A stretch of DNA of 64,000 nt from Spirosoma sp. KCTC 42546 (GTDB lineage: Bacteria > Bacteroidota > Bacteroidia > Cytophagales > Spirosomataceae): NCBI RefSeq assembly GCF_006965485.1, contig NZ_CP041360.1:7048501-7112500 (forward strand), read 5' to 3'. The notes beneath the pieces were generated by a model, which saw only the letters and a list, made by a program, of their open reading frames with translations, did not search any database and was not told the origin of the DNA. The translations under genes were made by a program, and so were the position numbers. Shown one piece after another: positions 6,954 to 16,363 of this stretch (its first letter is position 1; each line of letters begins with the position of its first letter).

Positions 6954-8138
6954 ATGCAACATCTAGTACATCCGCCCTCCGTCATCGAGCACACGACGGA
7001 GGCTTATTTGCCCCAGGTTACCGTTCGGGGCCAGCTCATCTACTGCTCAGTCGCACTCGCTATTGTTGCGGCTTTAGTTTCTCTCCCGTTTATTCATACC
7101 GAAATCTCCGTGCAAAGTGCGGGCATCATTCGCCCGGTGGCCGAGCGTAACGAACTCCGCCCACTTGTAGCTGGTACGGTCGCTCAGGTGCTGGTGCATG
7201 ACAACCAGCCCGTTCGCCAGGGCCAGCCCATGATTCGATTACAGACCGAAGTGCTGGAAACCAAACTCCGGCTTAATCATTCCCAGCAAGCCGAAAAACT
7301 CCTTAACATCCGCGACCTCGACCGGCTTGTCCGCGCTACTCGCCCAAACCTGTTGTCGGTATCCGGTTTGCAATCGCCGGTTATTCGCCAGCAGTACGAA
7401 CAGTTTAGGTTTCTGCTGACAGAAAACACGCAGACACAACAAAAACGCAAACGCGAACTAGACGTTACGCGTCAACTCTATGAGGACAAAGTGCTGGCCC
7501 AGCAGGAATTTGAAGACAAAGAGTTCACCTACAAAACCGTAGTGGCGCAATATGCTTCCCAAATTGAGCGGCAGGTAAGTGACTGGCAGGCTAGTCTGAC
7601 CCAACAGCAACTCGCCCTCGACGAACTCCGCGCACAGGAACGTCAACTCCTCAACGAACGCGACCTGCACACCATCAAAGCCCCAGTTGCCGGAACAGTT
7701 AGCCAACTGACCGGCCGCTATCCTGGCAGCTATGTGCAACCCGGCGAAGTCCTTGGCGTGGTCTCGCCTGATTCCAATCTGCTCGTTGAGTGCTACGTAT
7801 CGCCCAAAGATATTGGCCTGTTACGGCCCGGCATGACGGCCCGGATGCAGATAGATGCCTTCGATTACAATCAGTGGGGGTTGGTACAGGGAACAGTGAC
7901 CGAAGTCTCGAACGACATTACCGTCATGGAAAACCGGCCGGTTTTTAAAGTCAAGTGTAAGCTCGATCAGAATTTCTTATGTCTCAAAGAAGGCTATAAG
8001 GGCTATCTCAAAAAAGGCATGACCATCCGGGCGCGCTTTGTAATTACCGAGCGAAGCCTGTTCGACCTACTCTACGACAAGGCCGATGATTGGCTCAATC
8101 CGAAAAACACAGCATTAACGGTCAATAGTAGTCATTAA
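6954..8138 (+). CDS. HlyD-family periplasmic adaptor of a type I secretion system
   Basis: 394 residues. A cytoplasmic N-terminus, one membrane segment at about residues 28-46, a split biotinyl-lipoyl domain (GIIRPVAERNELRPLVAG and, about 190 residues later, TIKAPVAGTVSQLTG), and a long Gln/Glu-rich coiled-coil hairpin between them. A beta-barrel part follows (VECYVSPKDIGLLRPGM). This is the membrane-fusion protein that joins an ABC transporter to TolC. It is first in a three-gene operon with the C39 transporter and TolC. The family and the neighbours agree on peptide export. Confidence 0.9.
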   Translation: MQHLVHPPSVIEHTTEAYLPQVTVRGQLIYCSVALAIVAALVSLPFIHTEISVQSAGIIRPVAERNELRPLVAGTVAQVLVHDNQPVRQGQPMIRLQTEVLETKLRLNHSQQAEKLLNIRDLDRLVRATRPNLLSVSGLQSPVIRQQYEQFRFLLTENTQTQQKRKRELDVTRQLYEDKVLAQQEFEDKEFTYKTVVAQYASQIERQVSDWQASLTQQQLALDELRAQERQLLNERDLHTIKAPVAGTVSQLTGRYPGSYVQPGEVLGVVSPDSNLLVECYVSPKDIGLLRPGMTARMQIDAFDYNQWGLVQGTVTEVSNDITVMENRPVFKVKCKLDQNFLCLKEGYKGYLKKGMTIRARFVITERSLFDLLYDKADDWLNPKNTALTVNSSH

Positions 8139-8236
8139 GGGTCATGGGTTGTCATTTCTAAGAGCGAACCTATCCCTATGACCATCGAATAACGCGCAGC
8201 AACTGACAATCAATGACTCGTAGTAAACCAGAAATC

Positions 8237-10501
8237 ATGGCAAAAAATACGATAATCAAACAACACGATATTACCGATTGTGGAGCGGCTTGTCTGGCCT
8301 CCATTTCGGCACACTATAACTTGATGATGCCCATTGCCCGCATCCGGCAAATGGCCTCTACCGATCAGAAAGGCACGAATGTACTGGGTATGATCGAAGC
8401 AGCTACCCGGTTGGGGTTCCAGGCTAAAGGTGTACGCGGTACGTTCGAAAGCTTATCGAAAATACCGAAACCAGCCATTGCGCACGTCATTATCAAAGAA
8501 GTACTCCATCACTTTGTGGTCATTTATGACGTAACCGATAAACACATCGTGGTCATGGACCCCGGACCGGGCAAGCTCGTTAAACACACGCATGATGAGT
8601 TTAAAAAAATCTGGACAGGCGTTTTGATTTTGCTCCTGCCCAACGAGCAGTTTGAGACGGGCAACGAGAAAATATCGGCTACACAACGCTTCTGGCAGTT
8701 GATTCAGCCGCACCGGAGTGTGATGATTCAGGCCCTGTTCGGTGCCCTGATTTACACCGTGTTGGGCCTTTCTACCTCCATTTATGTCCAGAAAATTGTC
8801 GACAATGTTATTGTCGAAGGCAATCGAAATCTGCTCAATCTGTTGAGCATTACCATGATTTTGATTCTCGTTTTGCAGCTATTTATCGGAAGTTTAAAAA
8901 GCATGTTCGCCCTGAAAACCGGGCAGCAAATCGACGCCCGATTGATTCTGGGGTATTACAAACACCTGATGAAATTACCCCAGCAGTTTTTCGACACCAT
9001 GCGCGTGGGCGAAATCATTTCGCGGATCAACGATGCGGTTAAGATTCGGGCGTTTATCAACGATGCCGCTACAAGCCTGGTTGTCAACGTGTTCATTGTC
9101 CTGTTTTCGTTCGGCATGATGTTTACCTACGACTGGAAACTAGCCATGATTATGCTGGCCGTTATCCCGTTCTATGCGGGTATCTACGTCATTGTCAACA
9201 AGCTGAATAAAAAGTACCAGCGAACCCTGATGGAAGATGCAGCCGAGCTAGAATCGCAGTTGGTCGAGTCGCTGAATGCAATGGGTACTATCAAACGCTT
9301 CGGGCTGGAATCGTTCGCCAACATCAAGACCGAAACGCGCTTTGTCAAGTTGCTGAAGACCATTTTCACGTCGGCCCGCAACTCCGTTTGGTCGGGCAAT
9401 GCCACGGAAATTGTTTCCCGATTATTCACCATCATCCTTCTTTGGGTAGGTGCGGGTTTTGTGATCGACAACCAGATTACGCCCGGCGAACTCCTATCTT
9501 TTTATGCGCTGATTGGCTACTTCACAGGCCCAGCCAGCCAACTCATCGGAGCCAACAAAACGGTGCAGGATGCGCTGATTGCGGCTGATCGACTGTTTGA
9601 AATCATGGACCTGGAGCGAGAATCGACTGAGAACAAAATCGAACTTCAGTCGGATATGATCGGTGACATTCGCTTCAAAGACGTTTCGTTTCGCTACGGA
9701 AGCCGAACACAAGTATTTGACAGTCTGAGCATAACGGTTCCGAAGGGCCAGATTACGGCCGTGGTTGGCGAAAGCGGTTCAGGTAAATCCACGATGCTAT
9801 CGCTCCTCCAAAACCTATATCCACTGCAAAGCGGCAGCATTCATATTGGCGATTACGACATTAAGCATATCAGCAACGAAAGCATACGCCGTCGGGTAAG
9901 CGTCGTGCCGCAGAAGATCGATCTCTTCGCCGGAAACGTCATCGACAACATTGCCGTGGGAGAATATCAGCCCAATATGCAGCGGATCGTAGCCATTTGC
10001 CAGCGACTCGGCATTACGGAGTTTATTGAAAAATTGCCCAATGGCTTTCATACGTATCTAGGCGAGAACGGTGCCAGTTTATCGGGTGGGCAGAAACAGC
10101 GGATTGCCATTGCACGCGCCCTGTACCAAAATCCCGACATCCTGATTCTGGACGAAGCCACATCATCGCTCGATTCCATTTCCGAGAAGTGCGTTCAGGA
10201 AACCATCCAGCATTTACGCGAACAGAATAAGATAGTTATCCTGATTGCCCACCGACTCAGCACGGTGATGAACGCCGATAAAATCATCGTTATCGAGCAG
10301 GGTAAATTAATTGAAGAAGGCTCCCATTTCGATCTGCTGGCGAAAGAAGATGCGTATTACAAACTCTGGGCTTCGCAGATGCCTCTGGTTACAAAATCGC
10401 CCAAACTCTCCCCGCTTGATTTTCTTCAGATTAGTGCCAACGGCGACCAAACGGTAGCCCCCGTAACAACTACCGAAACCCAAACCGCCTTAGTCCTATG
10501 A
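8237..10501 (+). CDS. C39-peptidase ABC transporter (bacteriocin-processing exporter)
   Basis: About 754 residues. The N-terminal C39 peptidase domain shows the Cys motif (DITDCGAACLAS), the catalytic His (HHFVVIYDV) and Asp (VMDPGPGK). A six-helix membrane domain follows (about 150-440), then the ATPase: Walker A GESGSGKST, signature LSGGQKQRIAIARAL, Walker B ILILDEATSSLD and the switch His (IAHRLS). The family cuts leader peptides after Gly-Gly and exports the remainder, which fits the leader peptides at 167-3736. I choose ATG 8237 because related proteins start a few residues before the Cys motif; ATG 8213 is possible. The stop overlaps the TolC start (ATGA). Confidence 0.93.
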   Translation: MAKNTIIKQHDITDCGAACLASISAHYNLMMPIARIRQMASTDQKGTNVLGMIEAATRLGFQAKGVRGTFESLSKIPKPAIAHVIIKEVLHHFVVIYDVTDKHIVVMDPGPGKLVKHTHDEFKKIWTGVLILLLPNEQFETGNEKISATQRFWQLIQPHRSVMIQALFGALIYTVLGLSTSIYVQKIVDNVIVEGNRNLLNLLSITMILILVLQLFIGSLKSMFALKTGQQIDARLILGYYKHLMKLPQQFFDTMRVGEIISRINDAVKIRAFINDAATSLVVNVFIVLFSFGMMFTYDWKLAMIMLAVIPFYAGIYVIVNKLNKKYQRTLMEDAAELESQLVESLNAMGTIKRFGLESFANIKTETRFVKLLKTIFTSARNSVWSGNATEIVSRLFTIILLWVGAGFVIDNQITPGELLSFYALIGYFTGPASQLIGANKTVQDALIAADRLFEIMDLERESTENKIELQSDMIGDIRFKDVSFRYGSRTQVFDSLSITVPKGQITAVVGESGSGKSTMLSLLQNLYPLQSGSIHIGDYDIKHISNESIRRRVSVVPQKIDLFAGNVIDNIAVGEYQPNMQRIVAICQRLGITEFIEKLPNGFHTYLGENGASLSGGQKQRIAIARALYQNPDILILDEATSSLDSISEKCVQETIQHLREQNKIVILIAHRLSTVMNADKIIVIEQGKLIEEGSHFDLLAKEDAYYKLWASQMPLVTKSPKLSPLDFLQISANGDQTVAPVTTTETQTALVL

Positions 10502-11940
10502 AACAAATAGTTACGCTTCTGCTCGCGCTGGGTCTATCTGGAACAGGCTGGGGGCAATCCACTTCGACTTCGTTACCCACTTCCTCAACACTAACGCTGG
10601 AGCAGTGTATTACACTGGCTCTGGAAAATCAGCCCTCCATTCGGCAGTCGATATTGCAGCAGCAAGTAGCCGATAACACAGTGGAGCAAACCCGAAGAAG
10701 TCAGTTACCAACCCTGTCGGGTTATTCAAATCAAGGCTTAAATTTTGGCCGTAACGTTGATCCGTATACGAACAGCGTTACCAATGCGCAGATTACAACC
10801 AATACAGCTGGATTAGGCGTAAGTTGGACCGTATTCAATGGATTCCAGTTAAAAAATACGCTGCTACAGCAAAGTTTTAGTGCGCAGGCCAGCCAATTTG
10901 ATGTCGCCACGGCTAAAAATACCATTACCCTCAATACCTTACTAGCCTATTTACAAGTGTTAACAACGCAGGATTTAGTACTAGCCAGTGAGGTGCAGGT
11001 AAGCGTGGCGCAGGCCCAGGTAGAGCGAACCGAGAAGTTGGTAAAATCGGGTACTACGCCCCCGTTTAATCTTTATGACGCTAAAAGCCAACTGGCAAAT
11101 GACCAGATGCAACTCGTTCAGGCTCAGACAAACCTGAAGGCGGCCAGGCTAACGTTGCTCCAAGTTTTGAATCTACCGTCTACAACAGTATTACAGCTAG
11201 TACGGCTAGAAGGCACAACGATACCCCAGGTGAGTACAACCGACGCGTATCAGATTTTTACCCAGGCCCGGACCTTTATGCCCGAAGTTCAGGCCGCCGA
11301 TTTACGCACGAAAGCAGCTCAAAAAGGATTAGATCTGGCCAAAGGGCTAGCCTATCCTACCCTAACTGTCAATGCTAACTGGGGAACATCGTATTCAAGC
11401 GCGGCCCGCCGAACCAGCTATAGCAATGAGGTAGTGGAGCAGGCAACGGCTGGGTTCGTTGACGTGGGCGGGCAATCCTATCCAGTTAAAGTGCTCGAGC
11501 CTATCCTAAGCGCAGAACGCATAAATTATTTTCAGCAACTGGATAACAATCAGTACAAAAGCGTAACCATGAGTATCCGAATTCCTATTCTGAATGGCTT
11601 TCAGGTCCGCTATCGAACTACGAATGCCCGGTTGCAGCAACAACTCGCCGAATCACAAGCAGAAAGTGTCCGGCGGAATCTACGACAAGCCATTGATCAG
11701 GCCGTTAACCAACAGCAAAACGCCAATGAACGATATCATGCGCTGGAACAACAGGTGGCCGTTTTGGCGCAATCGCACAAAGCGGCCGAAGCCCGTTATA
11801 ATGCGGGTTTGCTCAATGCTGTTGAGTATAATTTAGCCAAAAGCAATCTGGACCGGGCATCGGTGAACTTGATTCAAGCCCGTTACGAACGAGTTCTGCG
11901 GGAGAAAGTGGTTGATTTTTACCGGGTTGGAACGTTATAA
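10498..11940 (+). CDS. TolC-family outer-membrane channel (type I secretion)
   Basis: 480 residues with a signal peptide (cleavage near GTGWGQS). Two long helical repeats with periodic Leu/Ala/Gln heptads and the LTLEQCITLALENQPSI start are typical of outer-membrane efflux proteins, as are the paired segments with Asn-Leu-Tyr-Asp-Ala and AVEYNLAKSNLDRA. It forms the outer channel for the adaptor and C39 transporter just upstream and overlaps the transporter by 4 bases, so the three are translated together. A hairpin at 11992 ends the operon. Confidence 0.9.
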   Translation: MKQIVTLLLALGLSGTGWGQSTSTSLPTSSTLTLEQCITLALENQPSIRQSILQQQVADNTVEQTRRSQLPTLSGYSNQGLNFGRNVDPYTNSVTNAQITTNTAGLGVSWTVFNGFQLKNTLLQQSFSAQASQFDVATAKNTITLNTLLAYLQVLTTQDLVLASEVQVSVAQAQVERTEKLVKSGTTPPFNLYDAKSQLANDQMQLVQAQTNLKAARLTLLQVLNLPSTTVLQLVRLEGTTIPQVSTTDAYQIFTQARTFMPEVQAADLRTKAAQKGLDLAKGLAYPTLTVNANWGTSYSSAARRTSYSNEVVEQATAGFVDVGGQSYPVKVLEPILSAERINYFQQLDNNQYKSVTMSIRIPILNGFQVRYRTTNARLQQQLAESQAESVRRNLRQAIDQAVNQQQNANERYHALEQQVAVLAQSHKAAEARYNAGLLNAVEYNLAKSNLDRASVNLIQARYERVLREKVVDFYRVGTL

Positions 11941-11991
11941 GGCAAAAAAACATAAGTTATTAGGCTCCAATTAGCCATACCTACAATCTCC

Positions 11992-12017
11992 AAAGGCGCA
12001 CATGTTAGTGCGCCTTT
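11992..12017 (+). terminator. Terminator of the exporter operon
   Basis: AAAGGCGCAC pairs with GTGCGCCTTT around a short loop, 50 bases after the TolC stop. Confidence 0.7.
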
Positions 12018-12052
12018 CTCATAAATAACACCGTAAAGTTTACATCAGGCAT

Positions 12053-12060
12053 TATCTTTG
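12053..12060 (+). promoter_or_regulatory. Probable Bacteroidota -7 box (TATCTTTG) before thrA
   Basis: TATCTTTG matches the TAnnTTTG promoter element of Bacteroidota. It lies 123 bases before the thrA start, leaving a long leader that contains an imperfect palindrome. A clear -33 TTG box is not seen. Confidence 0.5.
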
Positions 12061-12097
12061 CATCCTTAAAATTACCTCATCAACAGCTTCTTTGACA

Positions 12098-12180
12098 TGA
12101 ATAATGGATACTGCACACTGTAAAATGTGCACTGGGCACCTCCACTATTATTCATCATACATTATTCATTCTACATTAGT
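12098..12180 (+). repeat. Intergenic palindrome of the ATTATTCATT family
   Basis: ATGAATAATGGATACTGCAC is mirrored by ACTATTATTCATCATACATT. Similar words occur at 37744-37840, 55402-55497 and 60073-60120. It lies in the leader of thrA and could fold in the RNA. Confidence 0.55.
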
Positions 12181-12182
12181 TT

Positions 12183-14639
12183 ATGCAGGTTCTTAAATTC
12201 GGTGGCACCTCGGTCGGTTCCGTAGAAAGCATCAAACAAGTCATCCAAATCATTGATAATCATCGCCAAAACGGTGATCAGATAGCCGTTGTATTCTCGG
12301 CGATGGGGGGCGTAACAAACCAGCTCATCGAAATTGGACGAATGGCGACGTCGGGAGAGCCGGATTATATGGAACTGGTCCGACGAATTGAAGACCGGCA
12401 TTTCAATGTGGTGAAAGCGTTGATTCCCGTAAAAGAACAAAGCAAAGTATTTGCCCACGTTCGGGGCATTATCAATGAACTGGAAGACCTGCTACGGGGT
12501 GTATCGCTCATTCGCGAATTGACACTGCGCACGCATGACCTCATCACCAGTTTTGGCGAACGGTTATCCACAACCATCATCACCGAATGTGTAAAAAGTC
12601 GGGGGATTCCCGCGCAATTCTGCGATGCCCGTCAGATTATCAAAACCGATGCCCAGTTTGGCCAGGCTGAAGTAAACTATTCCCTTACGAATCAACTCAT
12701 TCAGGAGCATTTTGCGAAGTCCACAACTACGCAAATGGTAACGGGTTTTATCGGATCGACTGAAAAGAACGAAACGACAACCCTTGGGCGAGGTGGCTCA
12801 GATTATACGGCCAGCATCCTTGGCGCAGCACTAAATGCCGAAGTCATCGACATCTGGACCGACGTTGACGGCATGATGACGGCCGATCCACGCAAGGTGC
12901 CGAATGCCTTCAATATCCCAACGATCACCTACGCCGAAGCTATGGAGCTTAGTCACTTCGGTGCGAAAGTGATTTATCCACCGAGTCTACAACCGGCGTT
13001 CGCCCGTAACATTCCGATTCGCGTACTCAATACATTCAATCCTACACACGAAGGCACGGTTGTGAGCCGCACCGCCGAACGTCGGCAATACACCATTACG
13101 GGTATTTCAAGCATCGACGACATCGCTCTTGTGAACGTACAGGGATCGGGCATGATTGGCGTAGCGGGTGTATCGGCAAAGTTGTTTGGCGTATTGGCCG
13201 CGCATAAGATCAGCGTCATTCTGATCTCGCAGGCATCATCGGAGCATTCCATTTGTTTCGCTATCGACCCACGTGGGGCTGAAAATGTAAAGACCATTTT
13301 AGATGCCGAATTCGCGACTGAAATTGAACACGGCCATATCGATAACATCGCCATCGAGCGCGATTTGTCGGTGATTGCGACAGTTGGCGAAGGCATGAAA
13401 AAAAGCTCAGGTATTGCCGGAAAATTATTTTCGGTACTGGGTAAAAACGGGGTTAATATCGTAGCTGTAGCGCAGGGATCATCGGAGATCAACATCTCGG
13501 TAGTTATCAACAAAAATAACCTTTCCAAGGCCCTTAACTCGCTGCATAACATCTTCTTCCAATCCGAAGCACGGGTACTTAACCTGTATTTAGTTGGCAT
13601 CGGATTGATTGGCAAAACACTCCTGAAGCAGATTTTCGACCAGTCTGAATACCTGCGCACGGAAAAGCTGCTAAAAGTATGCGTTGTGGGCATGACGAAC
13701 ACCAAAAAGATGCTCCTTGACCCAAAAGGCATCGCCCTGGATGACTGGCGTGAACGAGTACTCACGGAAGGCGTTACCACCTCCTTACCCGCGTTTGTCG
13801 ACAAAATAAAAGATTACAACCTACCTAACTCGGTTTTCATTGACTGCACATCAGACAAGGATATCGTGCAGTTTTACGAGTCGCTTTTGGATAGCAACAT
13901 CTCCGTTGTTACGCCCAATAAAGTAGCCAATTCCGGCCCTTATGCCGAGTATCGGCGACTACAACGGACTGCATTGAACCGGGGGGTTAAGTTTCTCTAC
14001 GAAACCAATGTTGGCGCGGGTCTGCCTATTATCAACACCGTTCAGGGATTGATGACGTCCGGCGACCGTTTCCTGAAAATAGAAGCGATTTTATCGGGTA
14101 CTTTATCCTTCATTTTCAACACATTCCGCCCTGGTACGTCCTTTGCTAATGTAGTGCGTGAAGCCAAAGAAAAAGGATACACCGAGCCTGACCCACGCGA
14201 TGATTTGAGCGGCCTGGACGTAGCTCGAAAAATTCTAATTCTGGCGCGTGAAGCCGGTTTTCCACTCGAACCAGAGGATGTCACCATAACGCCTTTATTG
14301 CCTGAGTCCTGCCAGGCTGCCCCTACCGTTCCAGCATTCTTTGAGGAATTGGAGCGCAATAATGATTACTTCGAGAATCTGCTGGCCGAAGCAACAGCCA
14401 AAGGGGAGAAACTACGATTTGTCGCCCGTTTCGAGAATAACAAAGCGACCATTGGCCTTCGCTCGGTCGATTCTGAACATCCATTCTACCAGCTAACCGG
14501 TGCCGACAACATCATTTCATTTACGACGGAACGCTACAAAGATCGCCCGCTCGTCATCAAAGGCCCCGGTGCAGGAGCCGAAGTAACGGCCTCGGGCGTA
14601 TTTGCCGATGTGGTGAGTATCGGGAGTTATTTGGCGTAA
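12183..14639 (+). CDS. thrA: Bifunctional aspartokinase / homoserine dehydrogenase
   Basis: 818 residues, the full length of ThrA/MetL-type fusions. Residues 1-290 form the aspartokinase (KFGGTSVGSVESI at the start; GRGGSDYTASILGAAL; WTDVDGMMTADPR). Two ACT regulatory domains follow (about 315-460; GVAGVSAKLFGVLA, GIAGKLFSVLG). From about residue 463 the homoserine dehydrogenase begins (YLVGIGLIGKTLL) with the catalytic region NVGAGLPIINTVQ, LSGTLSFIFN and GYTEPDPRDDLSGLDVARK. It phosphorylates aspartate and reduces aspartate semialdehyde to homoserine, feeding Thr, Met and Ile synthesis. The ACT domains suggest feedback inhibition. No thrB or thrC is next to it; the gene appears to be transcribed alone from the promoter at 12053. 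Confidence 0.97.
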   Translation: MQVLKFGGTSVGSVESIKQVIQIIDNHRQNGDQIAVVFSAMGGVTNQLIEIGRMATSGEPDYMELVRRIEDRHFNVVKALIPVKEQSKVFAHVRGIINELEDLLRGVSLIRELTLRTHDLITSFGERLSTTIITECVKSRGIPAQFCDARQIIKTDAQFGQAEVNYSLTNQLIQEHFAKSTTTQMVTGFIGSTEKNETTTLGRGGSDYTASILGAALNAEVIDIWTDVDGMMTADPRKVPNAFNIPTITYAEAMELSHFGAKVIYPPSLQPAFARNIPIRVLNTFNPTHEGTVVSRTAERRQYTITGISSIDDIALVNVQGSGMIGVAGVSAKLFGVLAAHKISVILISQASSEHSICFAIDPRGAENVKTILDAEFATEIEHGHIDNIAIERDLSVIATVGEGMKKSSGIAGKLFSVLGKNGVNIVAVAQGSSEINISVVINKNNLSKALNSLHNIFFQSEARVLNLYLVGIGLIGKTLLKQIFDQSEYLRTEKLLKVCVVGMTNTKKMLLDPKGIALDDWRERVLTEGVTTSLPAFVDKIKDYNLPNSVFIDCTSDKDIVQFYESLLDSNISVVTPNKVANSGPYAEYRRLQRTALNRGVKFLYETNVGAGLPIINTVQGLMTSGDRFLKIEAILSGTLSFIFNTFRPGTSFANVVREAKEKGYTEPDPRDDLSGLDVARKILILAREAGFPLEPEDVTITPLLPESCQAAPTVPAFFEELERNNDYFENLLAEATAKGEKLRFVARFENNKATIGLRSVDSEHPFYQLTGADNIISFTTERYKDRPLVIKGPGAGAEVTASGVFADVVSIGSYLA

Positions 14640-14719
14640 CAGGCAACCTATAAGAGCATCTAACTACAATAAAACCGCTAAAAAAATCGTAATTTCGCAG
14701 ACGACCATAGCCCTTTCCT

Positions 14720-16309
14720 GTGCTTACCGACACCCAACAACAACCCCTCGTTGAACGCATTCGTGACATCGGTCATGCCGAAGCAGTCCGGCGTTTTTTT
14801 GGGTTGCTGAAGGAGCTGATCGACATTGTCAATCTGCCTAATGGCGATGCCCGGCTGGCGTTTGTGGTGAAGCCCGATAAATCGTCGATTACGGCCAATA
14901 TTAATTTCTTTCAGGCCTTACGAATTCAGAAGCCCCGGCGTGGGGAGGTTGAGTATCACTTAACGATTAAAAAATCGTATCAGGATCGGCTGAAAAGCAT
15001 TGAAGAATTAGTCTTTGAGCCGCTTACCGAAAAATCAGATTATCTGGCCGTTATTATTGGACAATCGAACGTCCATCTGCTCTATCAGCCTGCCTTGCGC
15101 ACATGCTGGGAGGATTGCCTACTCGAACTGGTGGAGAGTACCAAACGCGGCCCGCACCTCGCCCGGCACAATGCAGATGTGTATCGGGCAGCCGAAGATG
15201 AAGCCTTTCTGAGTGAGCTTATCCGCCTTGCCGATGACCCGACGCTTGGGGATCGGGTCTTGAATGAGGATAGCGTAGAAGAACCAGGAGGAGAATATGA
15301 AACAGGGCCGAAACTCCCTAGTCAGCCCCATAACCTTATTTTGTTTGGCCCACCAGGTACGGGTAAAACATTTGCTTTACAGCCCTATCTTCGCGAGCAA
15401 AATTCCAATCTGATTACGTTTCATCCCTCCTACAGCTATGAAGAGTTTGTCGAGGGCATCAGGCCGGAAGTGATCAACGGTCAAATCAGCTATCGGATAC
15501 GCAGAGGTATTTTTCACAAAGCTTGCTTATCGGCTATTCAGCAGGCTGGTTACGGTACAATGGCCGACTGTCTGAACGACTCACCGGAAACCCGTCGTCA
15601 GAAATTACAAAAAGCACCCGTCCATTATCTGCTTATCGACGAGGTCAACCGGGCCAATGTAGCCAGCGTATTTGGCGATTTGATTACATTACTTGAATCT
15701 GATAAACGACTGGGGTCCGAGAACGAATTGTGGTTAACCCTACCCTATTCGCAGGAGCGATTTGGCGTACCTATCAACCTGTTTGTCATCGGGACGATGA
15801 ACACTACTGACCGCTCCATTGCCTTACTGGATATTGCCCTGCGCCGACGGTTTTCGTTTCGCGAAATGCGGCCAGACCCAACGGTTCTGGGAGAAATTGA
15901 TGGAATACAGTTGGGCCAACTGTTACGGACAATAAATGAACGCATCGAGTGCTTACTTGACCGCGATCATCAGATTGGTCATGCCTATTTAACCAACGTT
16001 GAAACCTATGCCCAGTTATGCGACGCTTTCCGCGACCGCATCATTCCATTGCTTCAGGAATACTTTTTCAACGACTGGGCTAAAATTCAATTGATTCTCG
16101 GTGATAATCAGGCCTGGGGCAAAGAGCCCGATCAACGGCTTGTCTGGATCAAGAAAAAATATACCGCTAATGCCACCAGCAAACTATTTGGCGAGGTACC
16201 CGACGCTATGGATGAGGTTGTAACGTACGAAATCAACCCAAATCTTCAACAGGGAGACTATGCATTGGTGCCAGTAGAATCGTTTATCAGAATTTATCAG
16301 AAACTGTAA
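14720..16309 (+). CDS. McrB-like AAA+ ATPase/GTPase
   Basis: 529 residues; GTG start. Residues 1-190 form an unrecognised N-terminal domain that could hold the nucleic-acid or substrate specificity. The AAA+ core follows: Walker A FGPPGTGKT (about 211-219), a conserved FHPSYSYEEFVEGIRP segment, Walker B LLIDEVNRAN, the McrB-type NTP-sensor GTMNTTDRSIALLD and the arginine finger region ALRRRFSF. McrB proteins are usually the motor subunit of a methyl-dependent restriction system with McrC as nuclease. No McrC gene lies next to it (neighbours are thrA and an alcohol dehydrogenase), so a restriction role is not supported here. It may belong to the wider McrB-like family. Confidence 0.85.
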   Translation: MLTDTQQQPLVERIRDIGHAEAVRRFFGLLKELIDIVNLPNGDARLAFVVKPDKSSITANINFFQALRIQKPRRGEVEYHLTIKKSYQDRLKSIEELVFEPLTEKSDYLAVIIGQSNVHLLYQPALRTCWEDCLLELVESTKRGPHLARHNADVYRAAEDEAFLSELIRLADDPTLGDRVLNEDSVEEPGGEYETGPKLPSQPHNLILFGPPGTGKTFALQPYLREQNSNLITFHPSYSYEEFVEGIRPEVINGQISYRIRRGIFHKACLSAIQQAGYGTMADCLNDSPETRRQKLQKAPVHYLLIDEVNRANVASVFGDLITLLESDKRLGSENELWLTLPYSQERFGVPINLFVIGTMNTTDRSIALLDIALRRRFSFREMRPDPTVLGEIDGIQLGQLLRTINERIECLLDRDHQIGHAYLTNVETYAQLCDAFRDRIIPLLQEYFFNDWAKIQLILGDNQAWGKEPDQRLVWIKKKYTANATSKLFGEVPDAMDEVVTYEINPNLQQGDYALVPVESFIRIYQKL

Positions 16310-16359
16310 GGCGGACATCTTGTCCGCTCTATTAAACCTAAGGACAGGATGTCCGCCTT
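16308..16359 (+). terminator. Hairpin between the McrB-like gene and the dehydrogenase
   Basis: 18-bp arms (AAGGCGGACATCTTGTCC against GGACAGGATGTCCGCCTT, one mismatch) around a 16-base loop. An ATG at 16349 lies inside the right arm, which makes the next ATG at 16364 the better start for the following gene. Confidence 0.65.
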
Positions 16360-16363
16360 ACTT

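Noticed and set aside
12061..12182. Threonine attenuator in the thrA leader
   Set aside because: The leader has a palindrome but no short reading frame rich in Thr or Ile codons.
12974..13804. 276-codon open frame antisense to thrA
   Set aside because: It is a shadow of the strongly conserved thrA frame, with no domain and low-complexity Ser/Arg composition.
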